64,000 nt of DNA from assembly GCF_000721105.1 (NCBI RefSeq), contig NZ_JOEV01000021.1, positions 124,001 through 188,000 of the forward strand, in the 5' to 3' direction. Position numbers and translations under genes: made by a program. Positions 40,518-48,040 of this stretch are shown here, one piece after another. The number at the start of each line of letters is the position of its first letter. Position 1 is the stretch's first letter. The notes beneath the pieces are model-generated. The model ran no database searches, was not told the origin of the DNA, and saw only the letters and a program-made list of their open reading frames with translations. This stretch comes from Streptomyces cellulosae. GTDB taxonomy: Bacteria > Actinomycetota > Actinomycetes > Streptomycetales > Streptomycetaceae.

Positions 40518-41666
40518 GTGGACTTTGGATTCACCGCCGGTGATGAGGCGTTCCGGGCCGAAGCCAGGGCGTGGCTCGCCGCCCACGCCGACGGCACACA
40601 CGACCGCCGTACCTGGGAACGCACCCTCGGCAAAGCCGGTTGGATCGGGATCGGGTGGGCTCGGGACGGGTACGGCAACCGGACCGCCACGCTCACCCAA
40701 CAGGTCGCCTGGGCGGAGGAGTACGCGTCGTCGCCGGCGCCCGCGCGGTCCGGGCACATCGGGGAGAACCTGCTTGCTCCGACCCTGCTCGCGCACGGCA
40801 CCGACGAGCAGAAGGCGCGCTTTCTGCCGCCCATCGCCGCCGGGGAGGAACTGTGGTGTCAGGGGTACAGCGAACCGGACGCCGGGTCGGACCTGGCCGG
40901 TGTGCGGACCGCGGCCGAGCGGGAGGGGGCGGAGTACCGGGTCACGGGCCAGAAGATCTGGACCTCGCTGGCCCATGAGGCCGACTGGTGTTTCGTGCTC
41001 GCGCGGACGGAGGCGGGCTCGCGCCGGCATCACGGGCTGAGCTTCCTTCTCGTTCCCATGGACCAGCCGGGGCGCATAGAGGTGCGGCCCATCCGGCAGT
41101 TGACCGGGACGAGCGAGTTCAACGAGGTCTTCTTCGACGGGGCACGCGCGCGTGCGGAGCACGTCGTCGGGGGTGAGGGCGGGGGCTGGAAGGTCGCGAT
41201 GAGTCTGCTCGGGTTCGAGCGGGGGGTGTCCACGCTGGCCCAGCAGATCGGCTTCGCCCAGGAGTTGGGGCAGGTGGTACGGGCTGCTGTGGCGACGGGG
41301 GCGGTCGCCGATCCCGTCGTACGGGAACGGCTTGTACGTCAGTGGGCCGAGCTGCGGGTGATGCGGTGGAACGCCCTGCGGACCCTCGGGCGTTCGGGGG
41401 ACGCGGGCGCGCCCAGTGTGGCCAAGCTGCTGTGGGGCGGGTGGCATCGGCGGCTGGGGGAGCTGGCGATGCTGGTGCGGGGCGCGGAGGCGACCGCGGG
41501 ACCTCGGCGCTGGTCGGCTGCGGAGCCGTACGAACTCGACGCGCTGCAGCACCTGTTCCTCTTCTCCCGGGCCGACACCATCTACGGCGGCTCGGACCAG
41601 GTTCAGCGCACGATCATCGCCGAGCGGGTGCTCGGCCTGCCCAGGGAACCCAAGGGGGTCGTCTGA
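40518..41666 (+). CDS. Acyl-CoA dehydrogenase, alpha-type
   Basis: 382 residues, intact: ELWCQGYSEPDAGSDLAGVR near residue 115, TGQKIWTSLAHEADWCFVL near 148, and the C-terminal SRADTIYGGSDQVQRTIIAE. It belongs to the same sub-branch as the enzyme at 34883. Its likely beta-type partner is not adjacent; the protein at 59074 is a candidate. GTG 40518 follows AGGAGG by 5 bp. The stop overlaps the zinc dehydrogenase start by one base (TGATG), so these two are co-translated. No O-type site was seen before it, so it could be read through from the SDR promoter across the intergenic repeat. Confidence 0.87.
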   Translation: MDFGFTAGDEAFRAEARAWLAAHADGTHDRRTWERTLGKAGWIGIGWARDGYGNRTATLTQQVAWAEEYASSPAPARSGHIGENLLAPTLLAHGTDEQKARFLPPIAAGEELWCQGYSEPDAGSDLAGVRTAAEREGAEYRVTGQKIWTSLAHEADWCFVLARTEAGSRRHHGLSFLLVPMDQPGRIEVRPIRQLTGTSEFNEVFFDGARARAEHVVGGEGGGWKVAMSLLGFERGVSTLAQQIGFAQELGQVVRAAVATGAVADPVVRERLVRQWAELRVMRWNALRTLGRSGDAGAPSVAKLLWGGWHRRLGELAMLVRGAEATAGPRRWSAAEPYELDALQHLFLFSRADTIYGGSDQVQRTIIAERVLGLPREPKGVV

Positions 41667-42715
41667 TGCGCGGCGTGCTGTTCGACGGCAGGCGGACCGA
41701 GGTCGTGGACGATCTGGAGGTGCGGGATCCCGGACCCGGTGAGGTGCGGGTCGCGATCTCGGCGGCCGGTTTGTGCCACAGCGACCTGTCCGTGGTGGAC
41801 GGGACCATCCCCTTCCCCGTTCCTGTGGTGCTCGGCCATGAAGGGGCCGGTGTGGTGGAGGCGGTGGGGGCCGGCATCGCGCATGTGCGGCCCGGCGACC
41901 ACGTGGCCCTGTCCACGCTCGCCAGCTGCGGGGCGTGCGCGGAGTGCGACCGGGGGCGGCCGACGATGTGCCGGCAGGCGATCGGGCGGCCGGGGCAGCC
42001 GTTCACGCGGGGCGGGCGGCCCGTGTTCCAGTTCGCGTCCAACTCGGCCTTCGCGGAACGGACCGTGGTGAAGGCCGTGCAGGCGGTGCGGATACCGAAG
42101 GACATCCCGCTGTCGTCCGCCGCGCTCATCGGGTGCGGGGTGCTGACCGGGGTGGGCGCCGTGCTCAACCGGGCGAAGGTGGACCGCGGGGACAGTGTGC
42201 TGGTGATCGGCACGGGCGGGATCGGGCTCAACGTCCTTCAGGGGGCGCGGATCGCGGGAGCGCTGCGGATCGTGGCGGTGGACGCGAATCCGGCGAAGGA
42301 GGCGGTGGCGCGGCAGTTCGGGGCCACCCACTTCCTGACCTCCGTGGACGGGGTGCGGGACGTCCTGCCGACGGGGGCGGACCACGCCTTCGAGTGCGTC
42401 GGGCGCATCGAGTTGATCCGGGCCGCGATCGACTCGCTGGACCGGCACGGACAGGCGGTCCTGCTGGGTGTTCCGTCGGCGACCGCCGAGGCGTCCTTCC
42501 TCGTCTCGTCGCTGTTCCTGGACAAGTCGATCCTCGGCTGCCGCTACGGCTCCTCCCGCCCGCAGCGCGACATCCCGCTGTACGCGGAGCTCTACCGGGA
42601 GGGGCGGCTGCTGCTCGACGAGTTGGTGACCGAGACGTACCCGGTGGAGGACTTCGAGAAGGCGGTGGCGGACGCGGAGGCGGGGCGGGTGGCGCGGGGA
42701 GTGCTGACCTTCTGA
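41666..42715 (+). CDS. Zinc-dependent alcohol dehydrogenase
   Basis: 349 residues of the medium-chain dehydrogenase family. Catalytic zinc ligands: GLCHSDLSVVDG (Cys ~37), GHEGAGVVEAVG (His ~59) and the later Cys in ALIGCGVLTGVG. Structural zinc cluster: SCGACAECDRGRPTMC (four Cys). NAD-binding fold: VIGTGGIGLNVLQGAR. It oxidises an alcohol or hydroxymethyl group, similar to actinobacterial class III-like enzymes. It overlaps the upstream dehydrogenase by one base, and is probably the last gene of the SDR-ACAD-ADH unit. Confidence 0.9.
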   Translation: MRGVLFDGRRTEVVDDLEVRDPGPGEVRVAISAAGLCHSDLSVVDGTIPFPVPVVLGHEGAGVVEAVGAGIAHVRPGDHVALSTLASCGACAECDRGRPTMCRQAIGRPGQPFTRGGRPVFQFASNSAFAERTVVKAVQAVRIPKDIPLSSAALIGCGVLTGVGAVLNRAKVDRGDSVLVIGTGGIGLNVLQGARIAGALRIVAVDANPAKEAVARQFGATHFLTSVDGVRDVLPTGADHAFECVGRIELIRAAIDSLDRHGQAVLLGVPSATAEASFLVSSLFLDKSILGCRYGSSRPQRDIPLYAELYREGRLLLDELVTETYPVEDFEKAVADAEAGRVARGVLTF

Positions 42716-42825
42716 GGAGGGCGCCCGGCGCTGGAGCGCATCCCTGCTGAGGGGCGCCGGGGAGTTTTCCACAGGTGCCGGAAATCCACTGGGGCGTTGT
42801 CGGTGCCGACCTCTAGCGTCGTTGC

Positions 42826-44169
42826 ATGACCTACCGCGACATCGCCTCCAAGCAGGTGCTGACCTGGGCCTGCACCGCCGTGGGCGCCCGGATGCCGGTG
42901 GCCATGGCACCGCTGGCCCTGGTCTTCCTGGTGCGCGAGCGCCCCGGCGGCTACTCGCTGGGCGCGATCCTCGCGGCGGCCTACGTCATCGGTGAGATCG
43001 TCGGCGCTCCGGTTCTGGGGATGCGTCTGCGCCCGGACCGGGCCCGCTTTCATCTGGCCGTCGGTCTCGCCGTGGGGGCCGCCGGTTTCGCGGCGCTGGG
43101 GGTGTTTCCCGACGCGCATGCGGCCGTCCTCGCCGCGTTCGCCCTCGTGGCCGGTGCCGCCCCGGCGGCCGCCACCGGCGGTCTGCGTACGCTGCTGACC
43201 ACGCTGGTCCCGGAACGCGCGGCGGCGCAGGCGCTGTCCGTCGAGTCGATCCTGACGGCCGGTATATGGGCCGTGTCCCCGGCCGCGGTGGCCGGCCTCG
43301 CCCTCGGTGTCGCACCGTCCGTCCCGCTGCTGCTGGGCGCCGCCCTGATGGCGTCGTCGGTCGCGGGGCTGCGGCTGCTGCCGGCCGCCTGGGGCGGAGA
43401 CGGCGTCGACGGCGGAGGCGGCGTGGACGGCGTGGGCGGCGTGGGCGGCACAGGTGGCGAGGAGCGGACGGGCGGGACGCTGCTGCGGCTCCTGGTCGGC
43501 GCCTGGCCGGTGTACGTCATGGGCGCGGCCAGTCTGGCCCTGCTCGGTCTGGCCGAACTCGTGCTGCCTGCCCTGCTCGAACAGCGCGGTGTCGGCGTCG
43601 GCTGGTCCGGTCCGCTGCTGACCGGGATGGCGGTGGGCGGCGGCCTCGGTGCCTTCGTCCACGGTCTTCGGTCCTGGCCCGGGCGGCTGCGGACCCGCAG
43701 CGTGGTGCTGATGGCCGGCACATCCGCTTGCGTGACCCTCGCCGCGCTGATACCGGACAAGGCCGGGATCGCCGTCGCGCTGGTCGTCGGGGGCACGCTC
43801 CAGTCGTGCGCGATGCTCACCCGCAACCTCTCCCTGCGCGAGGTCCTCCCGCCGAGCGCCCTGGCCGCGGGGTATTCGGTGATGTACGCGGCCGCGGGCG
43901 CGGGTTACGCGGCGACCGGTTCCCTCGCCGGGGCCCTGCTGGAGGTGGCGGCGCCGTCCACGGCGATCCTGGCCGGGGTCGGCCTGACCCTGACGCTGAC
44001 CGCGGTCGGCTGGTGGGGCGAGGCGCGGCGCGGCGACGGGTCAGCGCGGGACGCCGACCTCGCCGTGACGTCCGGCCACACTCCTTCCGTCGGTCCCGCA
44101 TTTCCCGTCGCCCCCGGCCCGGAAGGTGCGGCGATAAGCGGTGGGGGTGACTCCGAGGGCGGCCTGTAG
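42826..44169 (+). CDS. MFS transporter
   Basis: 447 residues with about twelve hydrophobic helices in two blocks separated by a Gly/Asp/Val-rich loop (residues ~190-210) that derives from a short GGCGTGGGC-type DNA repeat. Start MTYRDIASKQVLTWACTAVG; typical of small actinobacterial major-facilitator proteins of unknown substrate. The 3' end extends 129 bp into the convergent AraC-type gene; the last 45 residues are hydrophilic and probably dispensable. No O-type operator precedes it. Confidence 0.82.
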   Translation: MTYRDIASKQVLTWACTAVGARMPVAMAPLALVFLVRERPGGYSLGAILAAAYVIGEIVGAPVLGMRLRPDRARFHLAVGLAVGAAGFAALGVFPDAHAAVLAAFALVAGAAPAAATGGLRTLLTTLVPERAAAQALSVESILTAGIWAVSPAAVAGLALGVAPSVPLLLGAALMASSVAGLRLLPAAWGGDGVDGGGGVDGVGGVGGTGGEERTGGTLLRLLVGAWPVYVMGAASLALLGLAELVLPALLEQRGVGVGWSGPLLTGMAVGGGLGAFVHGLRSWPGRLRTRSVVLMAGTSACVTLAALIPDKAGIAVALVVGGTLQSCAMLTRNLSLREVLPPSALAAGYSVMYAAAGAGYAATGSLAGALLEVAAPSTAILAGVGLTLTLTAVGWWGEARRGDGSARDADLAVTSGHTPSVGPAFPVAPGPEGAAISGGGDSEGGL

Positions 44170-45096
44170 GTGCTGGCGCATCGACTGGGCGGTACCGAAG
44201 CCGGCGTCGCGGGCCACCTGGTCGACGGACAGGTCGGTGGACTCCAGCAGGTGCCGGGCCCGTTCCACCCGCTGCTGGGAGAGCCACTGGCCCGGGCTGA
44301 CGCCGACCTCCTCGCGGAAGCGGCGCGTGAACGTGCGTACGGACATGGCCTCCTGCTCGGCCATGTCCCGCAGCTGGATCGGCTCGTGGAGGCGTCCCAG
44401 CGCCCAGGCGCGGGCGGCGGTCGTGGACGACAGCTGCGGATCGGGCACCGGCCGGTGGATGTACTGCGCCTGTCCGCCGTCGCGGTGCGGCGGTACGACG
44501 GTGCGGCGGGCCACCTCGTTGGCGACCGCCGTCCCGTGGTCGCGGCGCACCATGTGCAGGCACAGGTCGATGCCCGCCGCGACGCCGGCCGAGGTCAGGA
44601 TGGAGCCGTCGTCGATGAACAGGACGTCCGCGTCGACCTGGACCTTGGGGAAGAGACGCTGGAGGTGCTCCGCCTCGGCCCAGTGTGTGGTGGCGGGCCG
44701 GCCGTCGAGGAGACCCGCGGCGGCCAGGACGTAGACGCCGGTGCAGATGGAGGCGAGCCGGGTGCCGGGGCGGATGTGCGCGAGGGCGGCGGCCAGTTCG
44801 TCGGTCAGGACGCCCTCCTCGAAGACCGGGCCGAGCTCGTACGAGGCCGGGATGATCACGGTGTCGGCGGTGGCCAGGGCCTCGGGGCCGTGGGCGACGT
44901 GGAGAGTGAAGTCGGCGTCGGTCTCGACCGGGCCCGGCGGCCGGACCGAGCAGGTGATCACCTCGTACAGATGCCGTCCCCGGGCGTCCTTGGGGCGGCC
45001 GAAGATGCGGTGCGGGATGCCCAGCTCGAAGGGGAGCAGGCCGTCGAGGGCCAGTACGACGACGCGGTGGGGGCGGAAGCCCGGCTCACGACTCAT
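44041..45096 (-). CDS. GlxA-type regulator (DJ-1/PfpI domain plus AraC HTH)
   Basis: 351 residues. The N-terminal DJ-1/PfpI-like domain (residues 10-190) has LALDGLLPFELGIPHRIFG and the nucleophile-elbow region ASICTGVYVLAAAGLLDG with a cysteine. The C-terminal AraC domain (~225-330) has two helix-turn-helix units: LRDMAEQEAMSVRTFTRRF and VDQVARDAGFGTAQSMRQHL. Such proteins are activators of nearby transport or catabolic genes. Divergent from the MFS gene at 45168, which is a natural target. The 3' end is overlapped by the other MFS gene. Confidence 0.9.
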   Translation of the reverse strand: MSREPGFRPHRVVVLALDGLLPFELGIPHRIFGRPKDARGRHLYEVITCSVRPPGPVETDADFTLHVAHGPEALATADTVIIPASYELGPVFEEGVLTDELAAALAHIRPGTRLASICTGVYVLAAAGLLDGRPATTHWAEAEHLQRLFPKVQVDADVLFIDDGSILTSAGVAAGIDLCLHMVRRDHGTAVANEVARRTVVPPHRDGGQAQYIHRPVPDPQLSSTTAARAWALGRLHEPIQLRDMAEQEAMSVRTFTRRFREEVGVSPGQWLSQQRVERARHLLESTDLSVDQVARDAGFGTAQSMRQHLQAALGVTPTAYRRTFRAGGDGKCGTDGRSVAGRHGEVGVPR

Positions 45097-45167
45097 GGCC
45101 CGATCCTAGCGAATGCTGTCCTACGGGCCAGTGGCTCGGACGGGGCACAGGCCGGAAGCTCTATGTC

Positions 45168-46508
45168 GTGACCCAGACAACCGAAGCCCTCGTGCAGGAG
45201 CCCCGCGCGGGCCGGCGCCCCCGCATCCACCGTGCCTGGTTCGTCGCCGCCGTCACCTTCGTGACGATCATCGGCGCCGCCGCCTTCCGATCGTTGCCCG
45301 GGCTGCTCATCGACCCTCTGCACGACGAGTTCCAGTGGTCGCGCGGCACGATCAGTACGGCCGTCTCGATCAACCTCGCGCTGTACGGGCTCACCGCCCC
45401 CTTCGCGGCCGCGCTGATGGACCGCTTCGGCATCCGGCGGGTGGTCGCCGTCGCCCTGACCGTGATCGCGGCGGGCGCCGGCCTGACCGTGTTCATGACG
45501 GCGCCCTGGCAGCTGATCCTGTGCTGGGGCCTGCTGGTCGGCCTGGGCTCCGGCTCGATGGCCCTGGCCTTCGCCGCGACGGTCACCAACCGCTGGTTCA
45601 CCGAGCGGCGCGGCCTGGTCACCGGCATCCTCACCGCCGCCTCGGCCTCCGGCCAGCTGATCTTCCTGCCGCTGCTGTCCTGGATCGTCGAGAACCACCA
45701 CTGGCGGCCGGCCGCCGTCACGGTCGCCCTCGCCGCCCTCGCGGTCGTCCCCTTCGTCTGGCTGCTGCTGCGCGACCACCCGGCCGACGTGGGCCTGAAG
45801 CCGTACGGGGCAAAGGAGTTCCTACCCAAGCCCGAACCGGTTCCGGGCGCGGCCCGGCGCGCGGTCACCGTGCTGTTCAAGGCCGCCCTCCCCCACTCTC
45901 GGCTGCGCTCGAGCGGGGGGACCCCCATCGGCCCCTTCTGGCTGCTCGCCGGTACCTTCGCGATCTGCGGGGCCTCCACCAACGGCCTGATCCAGACCCA
46001 CTTCGTGCCCGCGGCCCACGACCACGGGATGCCCGTCACGGCGGCGGCCTCGCTCCTCGCGGTCATCGGTGTGTTCGACGTGGTCGGCACGGTGGCCTCC
46101 GGCTGGTTCACCGACCGCTTCGAACCGCGCCGGCTGCTCGCGGTGTACTACGCGCTGAGGGGCGTCTCGCTGCTGTTCCTCCCGATGCTGCTGGCCCCCT
46201 CGGTCCACCCGCCGATGCTCTTCTTCATCGTCTTCTACGGTCTCGACTGGGTCGCCACCGTTCCGCCCACCGTGGCCCTGTGCCGCGAGCACTACGGCGA
46301 GGACAGCGCGATCGTCTTCGGCTGGGTCCTGGCCTCCCACCAGGTCGGCGCCGCGCTGGTGGCCTTCCTCGGCGGTGTCGCCCGGGACGTCTTCGGGACG
46401 TACGACATGATCTGGTACGCCTCGGGAGCGCTGTGCGCGGCGGCCGCGTTGATGGCGTTGGTGATCCGGCGGAGGCCGGTCGCGCAGACGGTACCGGCGG
46501 TGGCCTAG
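45168..46508 (+). CDS. MFS transporter, oxalate/formate-antiporter (OFA) type
   Basis: 446 residues, twelve helices: FVAAVTFVTIIGAAAFRSLPG in helix 1, LALYGLTAPFAAALMDRFGIRR with the inter-helix motif A (DRFGIRR), and GWFTDRFEPRRLL at the matching site in the second half. Monocarboxylate importers of this group often stand next to CoA ligases. It is divergent from the GlxA-type regulator (71-bp spacing) which probably controls it. GTG 45168. A TAG ends it 12 bp before the flavin reductase stop. The substrate could be the acid degraded by the surrounding regulon, but no O-type operator is present. Confidence 0.87.
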   Translation: MTQTTEALVQEPRAGRRPRIHRAWFVAAVTFVTIIGAAAFRSLPGLLIDPLHDEFQWSRGTISTAVSINLALYGLTAPFAAALMDRFGIRRVVAVALTVIAAGAGLTVFMTAPWQLILCWGLLVGLGSGSMALAFAATVTNRWFTERRGLVTGILTAASASGQLIFLPLLSWIVENHHWRPAAVTVALAALAVVPFVWLLLRDHPADVGLKPYGAKEFLPKPEPVPGAARRAVTVLFKAALPHSRLRSSGGTPIGPFWLLAGTFAICGASTNGLIQTHFVPAAHDHGMPVTAAASLLAVIGVFDVVGTVASGWFTDRFEPRRLLAVYYALRGVSLLFLPMLLAPSVHPPMLFFIVFYGLDWVATVPPTVALCREHYGEDSAIVFGWVLASHQVGAALVAFLGGVARDVFGTYDMIWYASGALCAAAALMALVIRRRPVAQTVPAVA

Positions 46509-46520
46509 ACGCACGGTGGC

Positions 46521-47132
46521 CTAGAGGAAGCGTCCCTTGTGGAACAGCAAGGGGGCAGCGTCTTCGTCGTCGCCCGTGTCCAGCGCCTCCACCCGCCCCA
46601 CCACGATGAGGTGATCGCCCCCGGTGTGCACCGCGTGGATCGTGCAGTCGATCCACGCGAGCGTGCCGGCGAGGCGGGGGGAGCCGGAGACAGGGGCCGG
46701 GTCGTACGCGACGCCCGCGAACTTGTCCGCGCCGCGCACCGCGAAGCCACGGCACAACTCGCCCTGGCCGGCGCTCAGGACGTTCACGCAGAAGACCCCG
46801 GCGCGGGCGATACGCGGCCAGGTCGTCGACGTACGGCCGACCATGAAGGCGACGAGGGGCGGGTCGAGGGACAGGGAGGAGAAGGACTGGCAGGCGAAGC
46901 CGGCGGGGGTGGTGCCGGGATCGGTGGCGGGTGCGGTGACAACGGTCACGCCGGTCGCGAAGTTCCCCAGCACGTGCCGGAACGCGGTCTGGTCGACGGG
47001 CGCCCGCTCGTTGTCCCGCACACACCGAAGGTCCGGTCGCGGCAGTGCCTCGACGGGACGCGCGAGCGGCGCGGTCCCGGTCGACCTGAGATACCGGACG
47101 GCGGCTTCGGCCATTCCTGCTTGTCCCATCAC
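46521..47132 (-). CDS. Flavin reductase (HpaC/HsaB-like)
   Basis: 203 residues of the FMN-split-barrel flavin reductase family: FRHVLGNFATGVTVVTA near residue 50, GFACQSFSSLSLDPPLVAFM near 78, CVNVLSAGQGELC, and GDHLIVVGRVEAL near the end. It supplies reduced FMN/FAD to a two-component monooxygenase, as HsaB does for HsaA. No such monooxygenase is in the window. Operator O4 lies 14 bp upstream of the first start (GTG 47132); ATG 47129 and ATG 47117 are alternatives. Confidence 0.87.
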   Translation of the reverse strand: MMGQAGMAEAAVRYLRSTGTAPLARPVEALPRPDLRCVRDNERAPVDQTAFRHVLGNFATGVTVVTAPATDPGTTPAGFACQSFSSLSLDPPLVAFMVGRTSTTWPRIARAGVFCVNVLSAGQGELCRGFAVRGADKFAGVAYDPAPVSGSPRLAGTLAWIDCTIHAVHTGGDHLIVVGRVEALDTGDDEDAAPLLFHKGRFL

Positions 47133-47145
47133 ACTCCCATTGAAG

Positions 47146-47160
47146 CTGACGCATCGTCAG
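47146..47160. promoter_or_regulatory. Operator O4 (CTGACG-CAT-CGTCAG)
   Basis: Perfect 6+6 palindrome placed 14-17 bp before the flavin reductase start on the minus strand and 50 bp after the stop of the enoyl-CoA hydratase gene. Confidence 0.8.
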
Positions 47161-47211
47161 ATAGGAAGGGGCGGGAGGGGGCGGTAAGGGGCAGGAAGGG
47201 GCTGAGTGAGG

Positions 47212-48039
47212 CTAACGCCCCCGGTACTCGGGGTTCCTGCGCTCCACGAAGCTCCGTACGCCCTCCTGCGCGTCCGCCGTCGTCATGTTGATCTCCTGTG
47301 CGGCAGCCTCGGCGGCGAAGGCGGTGGCGCGGTCGGTGGCGAGGGAGGCGTTGACGAGCTGCTTGGTAAGGGCGAGGGCGCGGGTCGGGCCGGCGGCGAG
47401 GCGCGTGGCCCACTCGCGGGCCGTCCTGTCCAACTCGGCGTCCAGTACGACACGGTTGACGAGGCCGAGGCGTTCGGCGTCCGGGGCGGTGAGCGCGTCG
47501 CCGAAGAACATCAGCTCCTTCGCCCGCTGCGGGCCGACGAGCCGGGGCAGGAGATACGCCCCGCCGCCGTCCGGCACGAGCCCGCGCCGGACGAACACCT
47601 CGATGAACCGGGCGGACTCCGCGGCCAGTACGAGGTCGCAGGCGAGGGCGAGATGCGCGCCGAGGCCGGCCGCGGTGCCGTTCACGGCGGCGATGACCGG
47701 TTTCTCGCAGTCGAGGACGGCGGCGATCAGGCGCTGGGCGCCGGTGCGGAGGGTGCGTGCGACGTCGCCGGCGGTTCGCTGCCCGGTCGTCGCTGTTCCG
47801 CGCAGGTCCGCGCCGGCGCAGAATCCGCGGCCCGTGCCCGTGATCACGACCGCCCGTACGTCCGGGTCGGCGGAGGCCTCGTCGAGGAGACGAATGATGC
47901 GTTCGCGCTGGTCAGGGGTGAGGGCGTTGAGGGCTTCGGGTCGGTTGAGGGTGATGCGGCAGACCTGATTGTCAGTGGTGTGCCGTATCAATGACTCAAC
48001 GGAGATTTCGGATTCTCGGGGGGAATCGGGCATGTTCAT
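47212..48039 (-). CDS. Enoyl-CoA hydratase/isomerase (PaaG-like)
   Basis: 275 residues, crotonase fold with LNRPEALNALTPDQRERI, GRGFCAGADLRG (oxyanion hole) near residue 75, NGTAAGLGAHLALACDL near 120 and VRRGLVPDGGGAYLLPRLVG near 145, where the single Asp (PDGG) is typical of isomerase/hydratases of the PaaG type. C-terminal SFVERRNPEYRGR is standard. One base separates its start from the stop of the acyl-CoA synthetase upstream, so it is the second gene of an operon driven from the O5/O6 promoter. Confidence 0.9.
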   Translation of the reverse strand: MNMPDSPRESEISVESLIRHTTDNQVCRITLNRPEALNALTPDQRERIIRLLDEASADPDVRAVVITGTGRGFCAGADLRGTATTGQRTAGDVARTLRTGAQRLIAAVLDCEKPVIAAVNGTAAGLGAHLALACDLVLAAESARFIEVFVRRGLVPDGGGAYLLPRLVGPQRAKELMFFGDALTAPDAERLGLVNRVVLDAELDRTAREWATRLAAGPTRALALTKQLVNASLATDRATAFAAEAAAQEINMTTADAQEGVRSFVERRNPEYRGR

Positions 48040-48040
48040 T

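Noticed and set aside
42780..42825. Regulon operator before the MFS gene (gttgtcggtgccgac)
   Set aside because: It lacks the CTGAC/GTCAG arms and is not a true match to the consensus.
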